A stretch of DNA of 64,000 nucleotides from Manis javanica. Taxonomy: Eukaryota > Chordata > Mammalia > Pholidota > Manidae. The stretch is taken from positions 44,833,034-44,897,033 of the forward strand of contig NC_133169.1 of assembly GCF_040802235.1 (NCBI RefSeq), written 5' to 3'. Positions 1 to 10,549 of this stretch are shown piece after piece; position 1 is the first letter of the stretch, and the number at the start of each line of letters is the position of its first letter. A program made the translations under genes and the position numbers. The notes beneath the pieces are model-generated. The model made no database searches. It saw nothing but the letters and a program-made list of their open reading frames with translations, and was not told where the DNA came from.

Positions 1-2
1 GG

Positions 3-1827
3 GAAATAGAGAACTGGGAAACTCATGAAATATACAACCGCACTTCCCACAAGACCCCCTTAGGCACATGGTTCCCTAACCTGTACTTTAACCTAGATAG
101 AGTAGCGGACTTAGAAAAGAGAGGCGGAAAGGGCAAGAGTCAGCATTCAGGCCTCCCTCTTCCCTGCGCCCCTCAGTTCTGTCCTGTTGGAATGGGAGGA
201 GGAGACTGGCAAGAAAAGCAACGCAGAGTCTCTGTGAGTCGAAATGGGTTTTATGCGTGCCCAGGGTTTCGAACAGGGCCAGAGAAGCAGCAGTGTGGAG
301 GGGCTGAGTCCCGATACTGTGCACGCTGGAGTTGTGTTACCACCAATGACGGGGAGTGGAAGTGGCAAGTAACTCCCCAGCTCATCACTCTCTCATTTGT
401 TAAACCGTGCACCCGAACTAGGTACAGCCCAGACTATAATCTGCTCAAGCTCCAGTTCACAGAACAAGGAAAAAAAGACACCCAATGGCAGACAGGGTTA
501 ACCTGGGGCCTATATCTTTATCAGACCCCTCCCTTTGGAACCCTTATCCGAGTCAAATTAAAAGTTGAGCCAATAGTCAAGAAAGCCTTAGGTCCCAACC
601 CGGTCATAAATCCTCAGAAACCTTCAATCCAAGACAAGAGCCTGAGTAAAAAGGATGAAAAAATGCCGACCAGAACGTTTGCTCCAGAGCCTATGAGAGG
701 ACTGGGTCCATTGACCTCTGAGTTATGGGCCCAGCACACTCCCTCTGGGTTAAATAATCCCATGTGGGAAATGGTGCAGGCCGTAGCAGAGACTCTTAAC
801 CACACCACTTCCTCCCTTACCGATCCCTGTTGGCTATGCTACCCAGGTTCACCCCCCCTTATATGAAGCAATCAGGATAAATGGCTCCTACACTATCAAC
901 AACTCCCATCCCACTTACTGGGATGGGAGGCCGTGGGGACTTACTATCGCTCAAGTCTCATTCATTGGTACGTGTGTAGGCACAGTCCCGACAACCCAGC
1001 ACCAGTTATGCTCCTCCTATAATAATACTACGTAGGAGCAAGGAAAGTGGATTATACCCTCCTCTGGCTGGTGGCTCTGCTCAAAGACAGGCCTCACTCC
1101 GGCCCTATCCACCTCTGTGCTCAATGCTAACAATGAGTTTTGTGTGCTTGTGGCCATTTTACCTCGCCTAATGTATCATTCTCATGAGTCCTTCCTTTCT
1201 GATTGGGAAGCCCGGCTGACCTCTTACTGGGAAAAGAGAGAGGTTGTCACCGCCCTGACCATTGGGGCCCTCTTCACCCTAGGGATGGCAGGGGCAAGCA
1301 CGGGGGTTGCAGCCCTTGTAACTCGAGAAAAGGGGCTCACAGCCCTGAGGCTGGCAATCAACAGAGACCTAGAACAACTCTGACAGACAATATCAGACCT
1401 AGAGCAATCCCTCACCTCCTTGTCCGAGGTGGTCCTACAGAACCGAAGAGGCCTGGACCTCTTGTTCTTAAAGGAAGGAGGGTTATGCGCAGCCTTAAGA
1501 GAAGAGTGCTGTTTCTATGTAGACAAAACTGGTGCAGTCAGAGATTCCTTGGCCAAACTAAAAAAAGATTTAGAGAAGAGGCGTAAAGAATATGAAAGTA
1601 GCGAAGGCTGGTTTGAGTCTTGGTTCAAATACAAGCCTTGGTTTGCTACCCTTCTCTCGGCTGTTGTGGGGCCACTCATCATCCTGCTGTTGCTGTTTAC
1701 GATTGGCCCATGCATAATTAACAGGCTTGTTAAGTTTGTGCAGGAAAGAATTGACACTGTCCAACTCTTGGTCCTTCGTCAAAGTTATCAGGCCCTAGAT
1801 GCCGCTGTGGAAGATTCCATAGTCTAA
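3..1827 (+). pseudogene. env: Gammaretrovirus-like ERV env (SU+TM), 5'-partial, broken
   Basis: Remnant of a retroviral envelope gene, ancestrally the SU/TM entry glycoprotein. The frame is open from the left edge (base 3) to a TGA at 864-866, so the first ATG at 192 is internal and the true start lies outside the window. The SU part carries a CWLC (CXXC) motif at about 829-840, typical of gammaretroviral SU. At the run of seven C at 852-858 the reading frame slips by one. It then continues to 1827 with in-frame stops at about 1033 (TAG) and 1381-1383 (TGA). The TM part shows the heptad/immunosuppressive-type region, a CX6CC motif (CAALREECC, about 1486-1512), a hydrophobic membrane anchor (about 1657-1716) and a short cytoplasmic tail. 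CXXC plus CX6CC is the gammaretroviral combination. It is followed immediately by a polypurine tract. Non-functional as read; gag and pol are out of view. Confidence 0.9.
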
Positions 1828-1830
1828 TCA

Positions 1831-1911
1831 AGAAAAGGGGGGAAATGTAAAGGAGTGCAGAGAGCATCAAGAGTCAGGAAAAAGAACTAATAAAACTTAG
1901 CTAAACCCTAA
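1831..1911 (+). mobile_element. Polypurine tract and stub of a first LTR
   Basis: Four bases after the env stop is a purine run (1831-1845, with six G) followed by TGTAAAGGAG. This is the usual polypurine tract/LTR-start junction of a gammaretrovirus. Only about 60 bases of U3-like sequence follow before homology to a different env gene begins (about 1912). The rest of this LTR is missing, so the element was cut here by recombination or deletion. Confidence 0.65.
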
Positions 1912-2222
1912 CAGCAGACCATTCTGGAATAGTAAGAGATTCAATGTCTAAACTTAGAGAGAGGCCAGATCAAAGGAAGAGAGAGCGAGAAGCCAGCCAA
2001 GGGCTATTTGAATCCTGGTTTACTAAATCCCCATGGTTTACAACCCTTATATCCACCCTGGCAGGGCCCTTGCTTATTTTCATACTGCTTCTCACTTTAG
2101 GTCCCTGTATCTTAAACCGGCTAATAGCCTTTGTTAGGGAAAGAGTGAGTGCTGTTCAGGTGCTAATGCTGAGACCGCAGTATCATTCACTCACACAGCA
2201 GGAAGAAACAAACATTCTATGA
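1912..2222 (+). pseudogene. env: Second, different ERV env TM 3' end
   Basis: A second copy of the TM C-terminus, parallel to the end of the first env but clearly diverged from it. It has a VRDSMSKL segment (first copy: VRDSLAKL), a charged heptad region, an FESWF-type membrane-proximal segment, a hydrophobic anchor (about 2053-2112) and a CILNRL cytoplasmic start, ending at TGA 2220-2222. The frame is open from about 1926. It lacks SU and most of the TM ectodomain. Its own polypurine tract (2236-2250) leads straight into the LTR at 2251, so this env end and that LTR belong together, and the 3-1827 env was joined in front of them. Confidence 0.85.
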
Positions 2223-2235
2223 TTGGAATGGCCAA

Positions 2236-2250
2236 AAGAAAGTGGGGAAA
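2236..2250 (+). other. Polypurine tract of the 3' LTR
   Basis: A purine run with four G, ending directly at the TG that opens the LTR. It is the expected plus-strand priming site. Confidence 0.75.
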
Positions 2251-2604
2251 TGTAGAATCTAATCATTAGTAAGATTAGTAAATTAGCATAAGCATAGCCA
2301 TCTTAGAAACCTAGAAACCATTTTCTGAGGGTGTGACTCAGGAAGAAAAAACAAAAAACAAAAAACCTGGGCCTGGGTAAGGCCTTGAAAAACAAGTTAA
2401 TCAGGAGCACCAGGTGGTGGGCAGCTGTGACCCTTGGTCAGCTAACCTCAGTCAGTTAATCTTACATACCAAGCTTATCGTGCAGAACCTCCCTAACCAT
2501 TGAGGAGTAGTCTTATTCTGCCCTTGCTTAACCCCAGGATGTATGTCTTGCAAGAATAATGTATAGTTGTGGAAAATTACTATGAGTTAAGTGCTTTGAA
2601 AATG

Positions 2605-2614
2605 CTATATAAAC
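2605..2614 (+). promoter_or_regulatory. LTR TATA box
   Basis: CTATATAAAC lies about 80 bp upstream of the AATAAA, the normal U3/R spacing for a gammaretroviral LTR promoter. Present activity is unknown. Confidence 0.65.
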
Positions 2615-2691
2615 CCTTGGCTCTGAGTGCTCGGGGTCCTTGTTGAGACCCGCTGCGTCGGGCTGACACTTGGACCCCAGCTAGCTGGCTG

Positions 2692-2697
2692 AATAAA
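2692..2697 (+). terminator. LTR polyadenylation signal
   Basis: AATAAA in the R region, followed by a GT-rich stretch (tgtgtagtttgttc) at about 2727 that would serve as the downstream element. Confidence 0.65.
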
Positions 2698-2959
2698 GAC
2701 TTTGCTTGAATTTACATCTCTATGCCTGTGTAGTTTGTTCTCTGGAGAAGCCTCGGAAGCCTGGATCCTAACACTGAGGTGCTGAGAGAAATAGTGAAAA
2801 AGATCAGAAGTGAGTGGAATTTTGTTGAGTAGAGATTTTATTGTTTATACATGTACAATTTATATGTTTATATTTATTTATTTATATAAACATTTATTTG
2901 TATTTTTTTCCTTTGGGGTGGCATATTTATTCTCTGCATGCAAAAAGTAATTCATGAGA

Positions 2960-4325
2960 GGTGGAGGTAAAAATCAAAATTGATGAATATTGACTCAAAT
3001 GAAATAATTGCATTTCAATTGAAAAACATAACATGTTGATTTTTTTTTAAAAGGAAACTATTACACGTTACTTTTCCACAGTGAACTCTGAATATATGTA
3101 CTTAATCTAGAAGGGAAAAAAGCTCTATAATGAATTTTCACTATATTATATAAGCAGGACGTTGTATTGGTGTTATTATGGAAGTAATACATTGTGTCAT
3201 TGATATTTTAAGATTGTAAAAACAATAAATTATTTAACCTTTTTAATCCTGTCTTTCCAGTATGGAAATTTGGAAGAAGTGAAGGAAAGGAGGAATCCAG
3301 CATGCGTTGTACTGAAACAGCACCTCCCAGTGGAAACCTATGATATAAGTTCTCCCAACAAGATGTATAATCGCTGAAAACTCAGCAGCAGTGACCAAAC
3401 CTCAGGCCCATATCTGAGTTACTAATTACCAATTTAGAAACCTCTCTTTCCTTTGTATTCATAGGTGTTAACCTCCCAAGCCTCAGAGATCACAACTGGA
3501 GTACAAATAAATAAAAACAGTAACATCTCAAAATCCATTGAACAAAATAAAGATATGTTGTCATAGTGTGCCTTGAGTTTGATCCTAATGTAATATTCTG
3601 GTCAAAAATGCTAACCTACAAATTATGAGGTAAAAAAGGAAATCCAAATGATGGCACATTTCCTTTAATAACAGTAATGTGTGTCAAAAAATGCCAATGT
3701 CATGAAAGACAGAGACTGAAGAACTGTTTCAGGTTATAGAAGACTAAAGGGGCACTGCAACTAAAAACCCTGATCCTGAAATACAAAAATAAACAAATCA
3801 ACAAAAACAGGGAATACAATCAAATATAATTATAGTATATTTAATATCTTTTATCACATGCCTCTAATGCAAAAAAGGATTGAAAACTGGGGATACATGG
3901 TAAGGTTATTTGAGAGTTCTTCACAATATCCCTGAACTTTTCTGTAAGTTTAAAATTATTTGAAAAAATTAGGGTGCATCAGAGTAAAAAATATATACCA
4001 AATAAGCCACGTATATTTTGTGATAATTTAAAACTTTAAAGTCATATTTATTATAAGTTAATATAGTGATAATTTAATAAAATTAGCACTATTATAATTC
4101 AAAATTTGGGGACATAATTGTTCCTCATACTAAAAGTCTATCTGAAACAACCCACCTACCTGATTTTTATTTTTAAATGTGCCTTCCTTTTTGGCAAAAA
4201 CACAGTCTCTTTCATATTCATGAAAAAGATAAGCCAATATTTAAGAATATTAAAATATAATCATACCAATGTTGCTGTATATATGATGGTTGGAAAATCA
4301 TTTAATTCTCTACATAGTATTTTTT
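2960..4325. repeat. Duplicated block A, copy 1 (direct, with 10550-11955)
   Basis: Matches 10550-11955 in the same order and orientation. Anchors seen in both copies are tcaaatgaaataa near the start; tatggaaa(n)tggaagaagtgaag (3260/10850); aagaactgtttcagg (3719/11338); aacttttctgtaagtttaaaattattt (3937/11549); and cactatt/ctctac-type AT-rich sequence at the end. Divergence is substantial, with many substitutions and indels. The part from about 3540 to 3970 resembles the 3' end of an old interspersed repeat. No open reading frame of note is present. The 2774-2959 stretch before it is AT-rich with nothing recognisable. Confidence 0.65.
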
Positions 4326-4327
4326 AT

Positions 4328-5440
4328 TGTTAGTGGGAGTTGATTTATTTTCCTCAGTTCTTGTCCCCACCATGGCAGAGAATTGAAAGCAGAGACACAT
4401 TAGTGAAGCAGAGTAAAAGTTTTATTTGAATGCACCCCAAAAAGAGAAGCAGGCCAGAGTCAAGGCAGACAAAGGCAGGTTTACTTGACTAAAGCAGAGA
4501 GAAAGGGAAAAGTAAGCAAAGGGATGCTCATTGGATTGTTACTCAGCATGGGACAGATCCCTCCTAACTCCTTAAGCCAGGGTCACCTGGTGTCCAGTGA
4601 TTACTTGGATCCGAACAGATTTGGAACTGGTCCCCTCCCACCTAGGATGTGGGGGAGCTGCAGAGCACTGGATGACTGAGAACATTCTGAGAACCTCCCA
4701 AAGATAAAGGAGATTTTATGGCAGGCTACTAAAGTGCAGGATGGTACAGCTGCAATCCTGTCTGGATCACCCAGGCTACAGGAACTTGCAAGCCCCAGAT
4801 CAGAGCTCCCAGCAGCCCCTCCCTACTTACATGGATTAGGACCTAGAGAGTGACACACTCAAAGAAAGGCAAGCGTGGGCAACCTCAGAGAGGAGGTGCA
4901 CTTAAGGGTTTGGGCTCTGGTCTTTAAAAGGCTTTCTTGGGTAAGGGTCAGCATAAGGCATGAACAGGTGATTTATAATTCCTTTGAAGCTTTGTTTTAA
5001 GAATAGGATTATCTAGGTGACTATGTTGGTTCGGGACCTCAGCATTCTTTGTCCACATAGGCTTATTTACACTTTTGAGGTAGGCTTCCTGTCCTAGTTG
5101 CAAAGTTACTTGATTAGGGGCTGGAGGAGAGGAAAAAACAGCATATAGGTTAAGTTAAAGAATAAAATGGGCCTTTTATCAGGCTAAGTAGATTTTGCAA
5201 TGACATCATCTAATTGATACAATGAAGACATGGGCCATGCTCAGATACTTTTCTTTATTTGGGGAATTTCTGGATATTCCAAGTTACTTCTGTACTTTGC
5301 AGCTTCAATTAATTAACCCATTAACTCTGTACTCCTTTCTGGCTCTAGTTCTATCTGGCTAAGTCTTTGAGTCCCTTCTAGTGCACTTTACTGGCCTTAT
5401 TCTCTTTCCACTGCACACATATCTATTCTTCTGCCTAACA
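4328..5440 (-). mobile_element. Minus-strand ERV class I LTR (~1.1 kb)
   Basis: Bounded by perfect 6-bp inverted ends TGTTAG...CTAACA (4328 and 5440). Read on the minus strand, a polypurine tract (plus-strand ttcccccct, 5441-5449) sits immediately outside the 5' end, marking it as the 3' LTR of a minus-strand provirus. A reverse AATAAA (plus-strand tttatt, about 4421) lies near the 3' end, as expected for R. The length is at the long end for class I LTRs, and an internal insertion cannot be excluded. Confidence 0.65.
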
Positions 5441-8130
5441 TTCCCCCCTCATGTAGTTGCGATCCAAATCATCGGGGTGAGGGGCAATGGCCAATCTGAC
5501 TGCTTCCTGCTTGTGAGGGATGGTGTGGTCATTGGGTCCCTCTGCTAGCTGACTGTCGGGATGGTGTAGATTGGGACCATAAGGGTTCCCATCGAGGGTC
5601 TCAGGAAGTTGCATGGTTCATCAATTGGTAAGGGCTTGAATCTTCATGACAGCAGGGCTTTAACCTCGAGGGACTGTAGTCTGGAAGACATAAATTTAGT
5701 TAAGAGGTTTAGTAAGCATGGTTCACACATTGGGGCTAGTAGAAGAATTAGTGGGAGTCCAATGAAGGATAGTTGCTAGGATCCCAGTTCTAAAAGTGAG
5801 ACTGAATTCATGATTCTGAGAGCCTCTGAAGAATCTGAGAGACTTGATCAGCTGGTTTCTTCACTGATTGTCAGAGACAGAGGTTGAAGTCCTTATCTGA
5901 GCAATAACTGGAGTTGGATTTTCCATTCTGGAAGGAATAAACTTGACCAGGAGATTAAGAATGCACGGCTAAATATGAGACTAGGAGCAGGAAGACTTCA
6001 ACTGAAGTGACGGAAGAAAATTGGAAACATTTGGAGAGTCACAGCCATATATTTTGTGGAAAGCAGATTTCAGGATCCAGTCTATTTCACAATCACAAGT
6101 ATTAAAATCTAGTATAGATAAGGCTGCACTATTGAAACATAATTCTTTTCTCCCAAAATCACCTTCATTTTCATTAGAGGCAATCATAGTAAGACTAATT
6201 TGTTTAGCTTCAAATTAAAATTGAAAAAAATTTTAGTTTAAAATTTAAGTTTAAAATAAGTTTAGCTTCAAAACACTTGGCTTGATTATTTACATAAATG
6301 CAGCAAGAAGAGCAGTTGATTGCACAGGCTCTTTTACGTGTGCTTTGTTGTAAGGAATTGCAGATTGAACATTTAAAGGCCTCTCGAGGAAAGGAAATCC
6401 AAGCCTTCAGTATCTGTAGAAATTGGGTGAATTACTCTCTCCTCAAAGTCCCCAAGATACTCTGAGGTTCATACATTTGCCAGGTAGTGGCCTTCTTACT
6501 CACCCTGTAAGGCAGCTGGGACCCCTGTAAACAAGGTCCCAGGCCGGTTCTTCCGAGGGGCTTTGTTGGCCCCATAAAGTCAATGTTGGCTCCTTCAAGC
6601 TGCCTGGTCATGTCTGAGTATACGTGTGCCTCTCTCAAATGTGTTACTTCAGTCACAGCTTTGATAATATAACCAGTGTTTTCAATTGTGTCCTGTCACA
6701 AGGAGAGCAAATTCTTATTGAACTTATTCAAATAAGAATATTGCCCTAACATATAAAAATACTCACTGAGAGTTTCTGAATTCTGGAGGGATCAGGTACA
6801 GAGAGAAAAATAGATGTTTCAATTTGTTTATAAAGGTATAATTTCCTAAACTGTTATAAGTCAGCCTAAGAGAAAGGTTTAAAACACTAACTTTAAAAGA
6901 TCAACAACATATGAAACAAAAATGTCTTAAAAAGTAAAATCATCCCCCTTAGTTTACTCAATCTTATGCAATTAAATCTTGTTCTGCTTGAATCTAGTTG
7001 TTCTCAAATAGTTCTGAAGTGAAACAGTATCTAAACATGACAAAATACTTTAAAATGTAGGTAGTTAAATACCAAATAGAGAATGTTACATAGTTGTTGC
7101 AAAACTTAGCTCATAGCTTTTTAATATTATGATTTTGTTTTCTTAAGTACTCAAACACCTTATTTAGACATTAAACATGAGAAATTGATACAATTAGAAA
7201 AAACTTTTGCAATCTCTTAATATTAAGAATAGAACAATAGTTTGAGAAAACTTTGTCCATTTAATGGAAAGCAAAATTCTAATCTCATGGTGTACTTTAT
7301 ATTAAGCTTCATTTACTTCAATCTCACATAGTATGACATTAATTTCTTCTTCCACAAAATTTCTACAACTTTATTTTTACATTCAGAGTTCTCCCTCTTA
7401 AAATAACCAGCTGTATTTTAGGATGAAATTACCTTCTTTTCCCTCAATAAAAATGCATTTCCACTCCTCATACCTTCTCTTATCAAAACACATCTTTTCT
7501 AGCATGCAGACGTTGCCCTTATTATTTCCAGTAGCCTTAATTAGAAATTAAAACCCTTAGAAACCTTAATTTTCAGTGAAAATAAGAAGCAATTGTGAAC
7601 TGTTATACTAGCTTTCTTTAGCCCTGTCTTTATGCACAAGGAAAATAGGTTTTTTTCCCACAGAGCATCTTTGGAACACTTAGGGTCCTGTTAGGGTCTA
7701 CTGAGGGAACAGCAGTCTCTCTAATGGGAAACAGTATTAGACAATTGCAAGGCTGCTAGAAAACTTAGAAGCCTCTTTAATAACTCTCTGTTGCTCACCT
7801 AAGGTCGGCTTTAGCTGACACTGGTGCAGAGGTAAAGTAGGAAGAGGAGTGGAGAGAGGGCTGCAGCAAGTTGGCAAGCTTGGCGTGGCCTTTTCAGCTT
7901 CTGACATAGAAGCAAGTCAACATAAGGCACTTCTGCCCTTTTGTTTGCTCATTTCCAGAAAAGATTCAATTCAGTAAAAGTGTTAGGATTAAGCCATTGT
8001 TCTTGGTCTCCTAGTTGGTGTTGCGGCCAAGATGTGTTGCAGAAGAATATTACCTTTTCCTTTTGAGAGTCTCAGGGTCGAATTGGGTTCATTGGGGGAG
8101 AATGCAGCCCAGTGACGTGGCCCACCTAGC
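5441..8130 (-). mobile_element. Minus-strand ERV internal remnant
   Basis: Internal sequence behind the 4328-5440 LTR. Next to the polypurine tract an env TM tail can be read on the minus strand (5644-5960). Further away only decayed sequence remains, with no long frame; a 74-codon open frame at 6432-6656 is unrecognised. 6660-7640 is very AT-rich. 7640-8130 is less AT-rich and may be the gag/leader end. No primer-binding site or 5' LTR could be identified, so the right boundary is approximate and part of this span may be unrelated. Confidence 0.45.
5644..5960 (-). pseudogene. env: ERV env TM anchor/tail fragment
   Basis: The minus-strand frame ending at 5644 encodes a hydrophobic run followed by PCLLNLLTKF and an SSRLQ-type tail, the arrangement of a class I retroviral TM membrane anchor and cytoplasmic tail. 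Upstream the frame has stop codons but keeps leucine-heptad-like stretches. It lies about 200 bp inside the LTR, the correct place for the env 3' end. Strongly decayed. Confidence 0.55.
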
Positions 8131-8284
8131 AAGAAAGAAATGGGTTAGAAGTTAGTGTCCCAACACCTGAAACACAACTCTTCCCATCCCAGATGTCTCC
8201 AAGGGCGGGACAGGAGACTGTAGTCCCGAGGAATGGGTTAGAGAGCCCAGCATCCCACTGGGCAAAAGACCAGAAAGAACATGG

Positions 8285-9065
8285 GTAGGCGAAGATGTGA
8301 AGAAGAGGAAACCCTTTTACACTGTTGGTGGGAATGAAAATTGATGCAGCCACTATGGAAAACATAATGGAGGTTCCACAAAAAATTTAAAAAAATATAT
8401 GCCATAGACCTAGTAACTCCACTTTTAAGAATTTAACCAAAGAAAACAACATCTCTGATTTGTAAATATATACGTAGCCCTATGTTTATTGCCACATTAT
8501 TTACAGTAGCCAAGATATGGAAGCAACCAAAGTCCTTACAGAGATGCATAGATAAAAAAGAGCTGGTACATATACACAAAAGAATATTATTCAGCCATAA
8601 AAGGCAAAGAAATCCTGCCATTTGTGACAACATGGGTGGACCTAGAGGGTATTATGCTAAGTGAGATAAGCCAGGTGGAGAAACACAAATACCATATGCT
8701 TTCACTTATGTGTGGGATTTAAAAACAATACAAAACAAAATGAACAAAACAGCAGTACACCCATTGTCCCTAACAAGTGACTGGTGGTTACCATGGGAGC
8801 GGGGTCCTGATAGGGGGTGGGGTGGGTGAGGGGTATACAGAAGCACAGACTCTCAGTCATAATATAAGTTGGTCATGGGGATGGAAGTGAAGCATGGAGA
8901 ATATAGTCAGTGGTTCTGTAACATTTTCCTATGTTGACAAAGACTAGCGGCACTAGCAGGAGGGAGGATTTAACAAAGTGTGTAACTATTCAACCCCTGT
9001 GTTGTGTGCTTCAAACCAATATTGTATTTCCACTATACATCAATAAAAAAATACACTTAAGAAAA
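8285..9065 (+). mobile_element. L1 3' end (ORF2 C-terminus + 3' UTR), 5'-truncated
   Basis: Starts in the ORF2 C-terminal region (8300-8700: GG-GNE-type stretch, the segment reading 'KIWKQPKSLQRCIDKK', and the 'SHKRQRNPAICDNMGG' stretch), then a 3' UTR with ctggtggttaccatggg and an aataaaaaaa tail at about 9041-9051. The frame has several stops. It is a dead, 5'-truncated copy of an older L1 subfamily. Confidence 0.85.
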
Positions 9066-9069
9066 AGAA

Positions 9070-9480
9070 AGGGCCCAGAAATAAAACATTTTCTAAAAGG
9101 AGAAAGTGCCCCAAATACTGGGTATTTTCTCACTAAAAACCATGGTAGCCAAAAGATGGTAGAAAAATAATTTTACAGTACTGAAAGTGATGTGAATGAT
9201 CAGCCAAATTTCTATGTCTTTCAAAAATATGATTGGAAGTTAAATAAAATCAAAGATACCATTGTATAAAAGACAAAGAATATGTTTACAGCAAGCTTAC
9301 TGTAAAAGAAATATGAAATTAAATGCTTCGGACTGGAGGAAATGTTACATGTAGACTTCATCCCTAAGAAATTTGTGAATAGGATAAAAGTGGTGAGTTT
9401 GTGGATAAATGTAAGTTATTTTCTTTTCCTTTTGGACAGTGACCCCTGCATTTCTTCATAAGCTCTATATAACTGTTTAA
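9070..9480 (+). mobile_element. Old L1 ORF1-end / ORF1-ORF2 spacer remnant
   Basis: Resembles the end of L1 ORF1 (gccaaatttctatgtctttcaaaaatatgattggaagt, like the conserved '...nPkFyvs..K.s...' stretch) followed by the A-rich inter-ORF segment. Highly diverged; recognised by eye only. The following 9481-10055 has nothing I can assign. Confidence 0.4.
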
Positions 9481-10059
9481 AAACTAAAATATTAACATCG
9501 CCATGTGGAGTTTATAATGCATATGGAAATATATATGACAGCTTAAGTGATTCTATATGAATTCAAAATTTTTATATTTTATAAAAAGGTACAGATTAAT
9601 AATCATAAAACTGTTATAAATTTAAATAGGTGTGTTGTAATTCCTGGGGCAGACATATGCAACAAAAATAGCTATAAAGTAACAAAACTAAAAGAGAAAT
9701 TCTAATAACTATAAAATATCCTAAAAATTTCCTAGTAAAAGAAATGGAAAGGATAAAAGAAAAGCATTGGAAGCAAATGATCAGGCTGATTCCCTGAGGT
9801 GGAATATTTTGTAGGCCCAGAGGGTGACATTGAGGGCTGGCGGGTATTCCATACAGTTCTGTGGGGTATGTGAAGCAGGAAGTCTCTATGTGGCCAAAAT
9901 AATACCTTACACTTATTTTTTCCATTGGTATATTCAAAAAAATTGGATGTTAAAACTTGAACTTAGTGCCAGTGGGCTTCGAGTGCACGTGTAAACTGCT
10001 GTGCAGAAGTAAACAACACAGGGTCTAATAAACAGGGACAATCACCAGACAAGATAATA

Positions 10060-10320
10060 CCTTGAAGGTGCACCTCCTGTGTTCAGTAATGCATTTTCCA
10101 CATGTTTTTTATTAGTAGCATTATGGGCAATTGCAAAATTTGGAAAATACTTCAATGTCAAAACCCAGGATATTAGTAAAACTATGGTATATAATAGTCG
10201 GTTATTCTTTGACTATAAAATACAAGGAAGGCAATCTCTAGAGCTGATAAGTAGTGATTCCCAGCATGCAATAAGTGAAAAATCTAACACAAGAGAGTTT
10301 TCATAGTATGCTGTACAATA
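10060..10320 (+). mobile_element. Old L1 ORF2 C-terminal fragment
   Basis: ttattagtagcattatgggcaattgcaaaatttggaaaatacttcaatgtc corresponds to the conserved L1 'ALFTIAKiWKQPKCPS' coding segment, followed by degraded ORF2 end sequence. Short and decayed. Confidence 0.55.
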
Positions 10321-10549
10321 AGTAAGCATACACAACTCTTCTTTTTAAAAAACAAACACATTAAAGTTAATCCCTGAAATGCTGAGAGTGTTTTTCCTCA
10401 CACGGTGCTGAGTGATTGGGTGAAAGGGATGGGAAGGGAGTGGCATTTCACTGAGCATAGATTTTGTTGTTATTGTTGATACTGTTTTTAAACACTTTTC
10501 TTGGAGAAGACATACTATTTTTCTAAATATTGAAAAAGTGAAGTGACCA

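Larger units (their letters stand above)
2251..2773 (+). mobile_element. ERV class I 3' LTR
   Basis: LTR of about 523 bp running from TGTAGAATCT to ...CCTAACA (TG...CA ends). It contains a TATA box (about 2605), a polyadenylation signal (2692), and a short GT-rich stretch and U5 after it. It follows a polypurine tract and env, so it is the 3' LTR of the provirus entering from the left. The 5' LTR is outside the window, so the two LTRs cannot be compared for age. Confidence 0.85.

Noticed and set aside
1203-1586. 127-codon plus-strand frame across the ERV TM region
   Set aside because: It is a shadow of the env TM frame in another phase and has no domain of its own.
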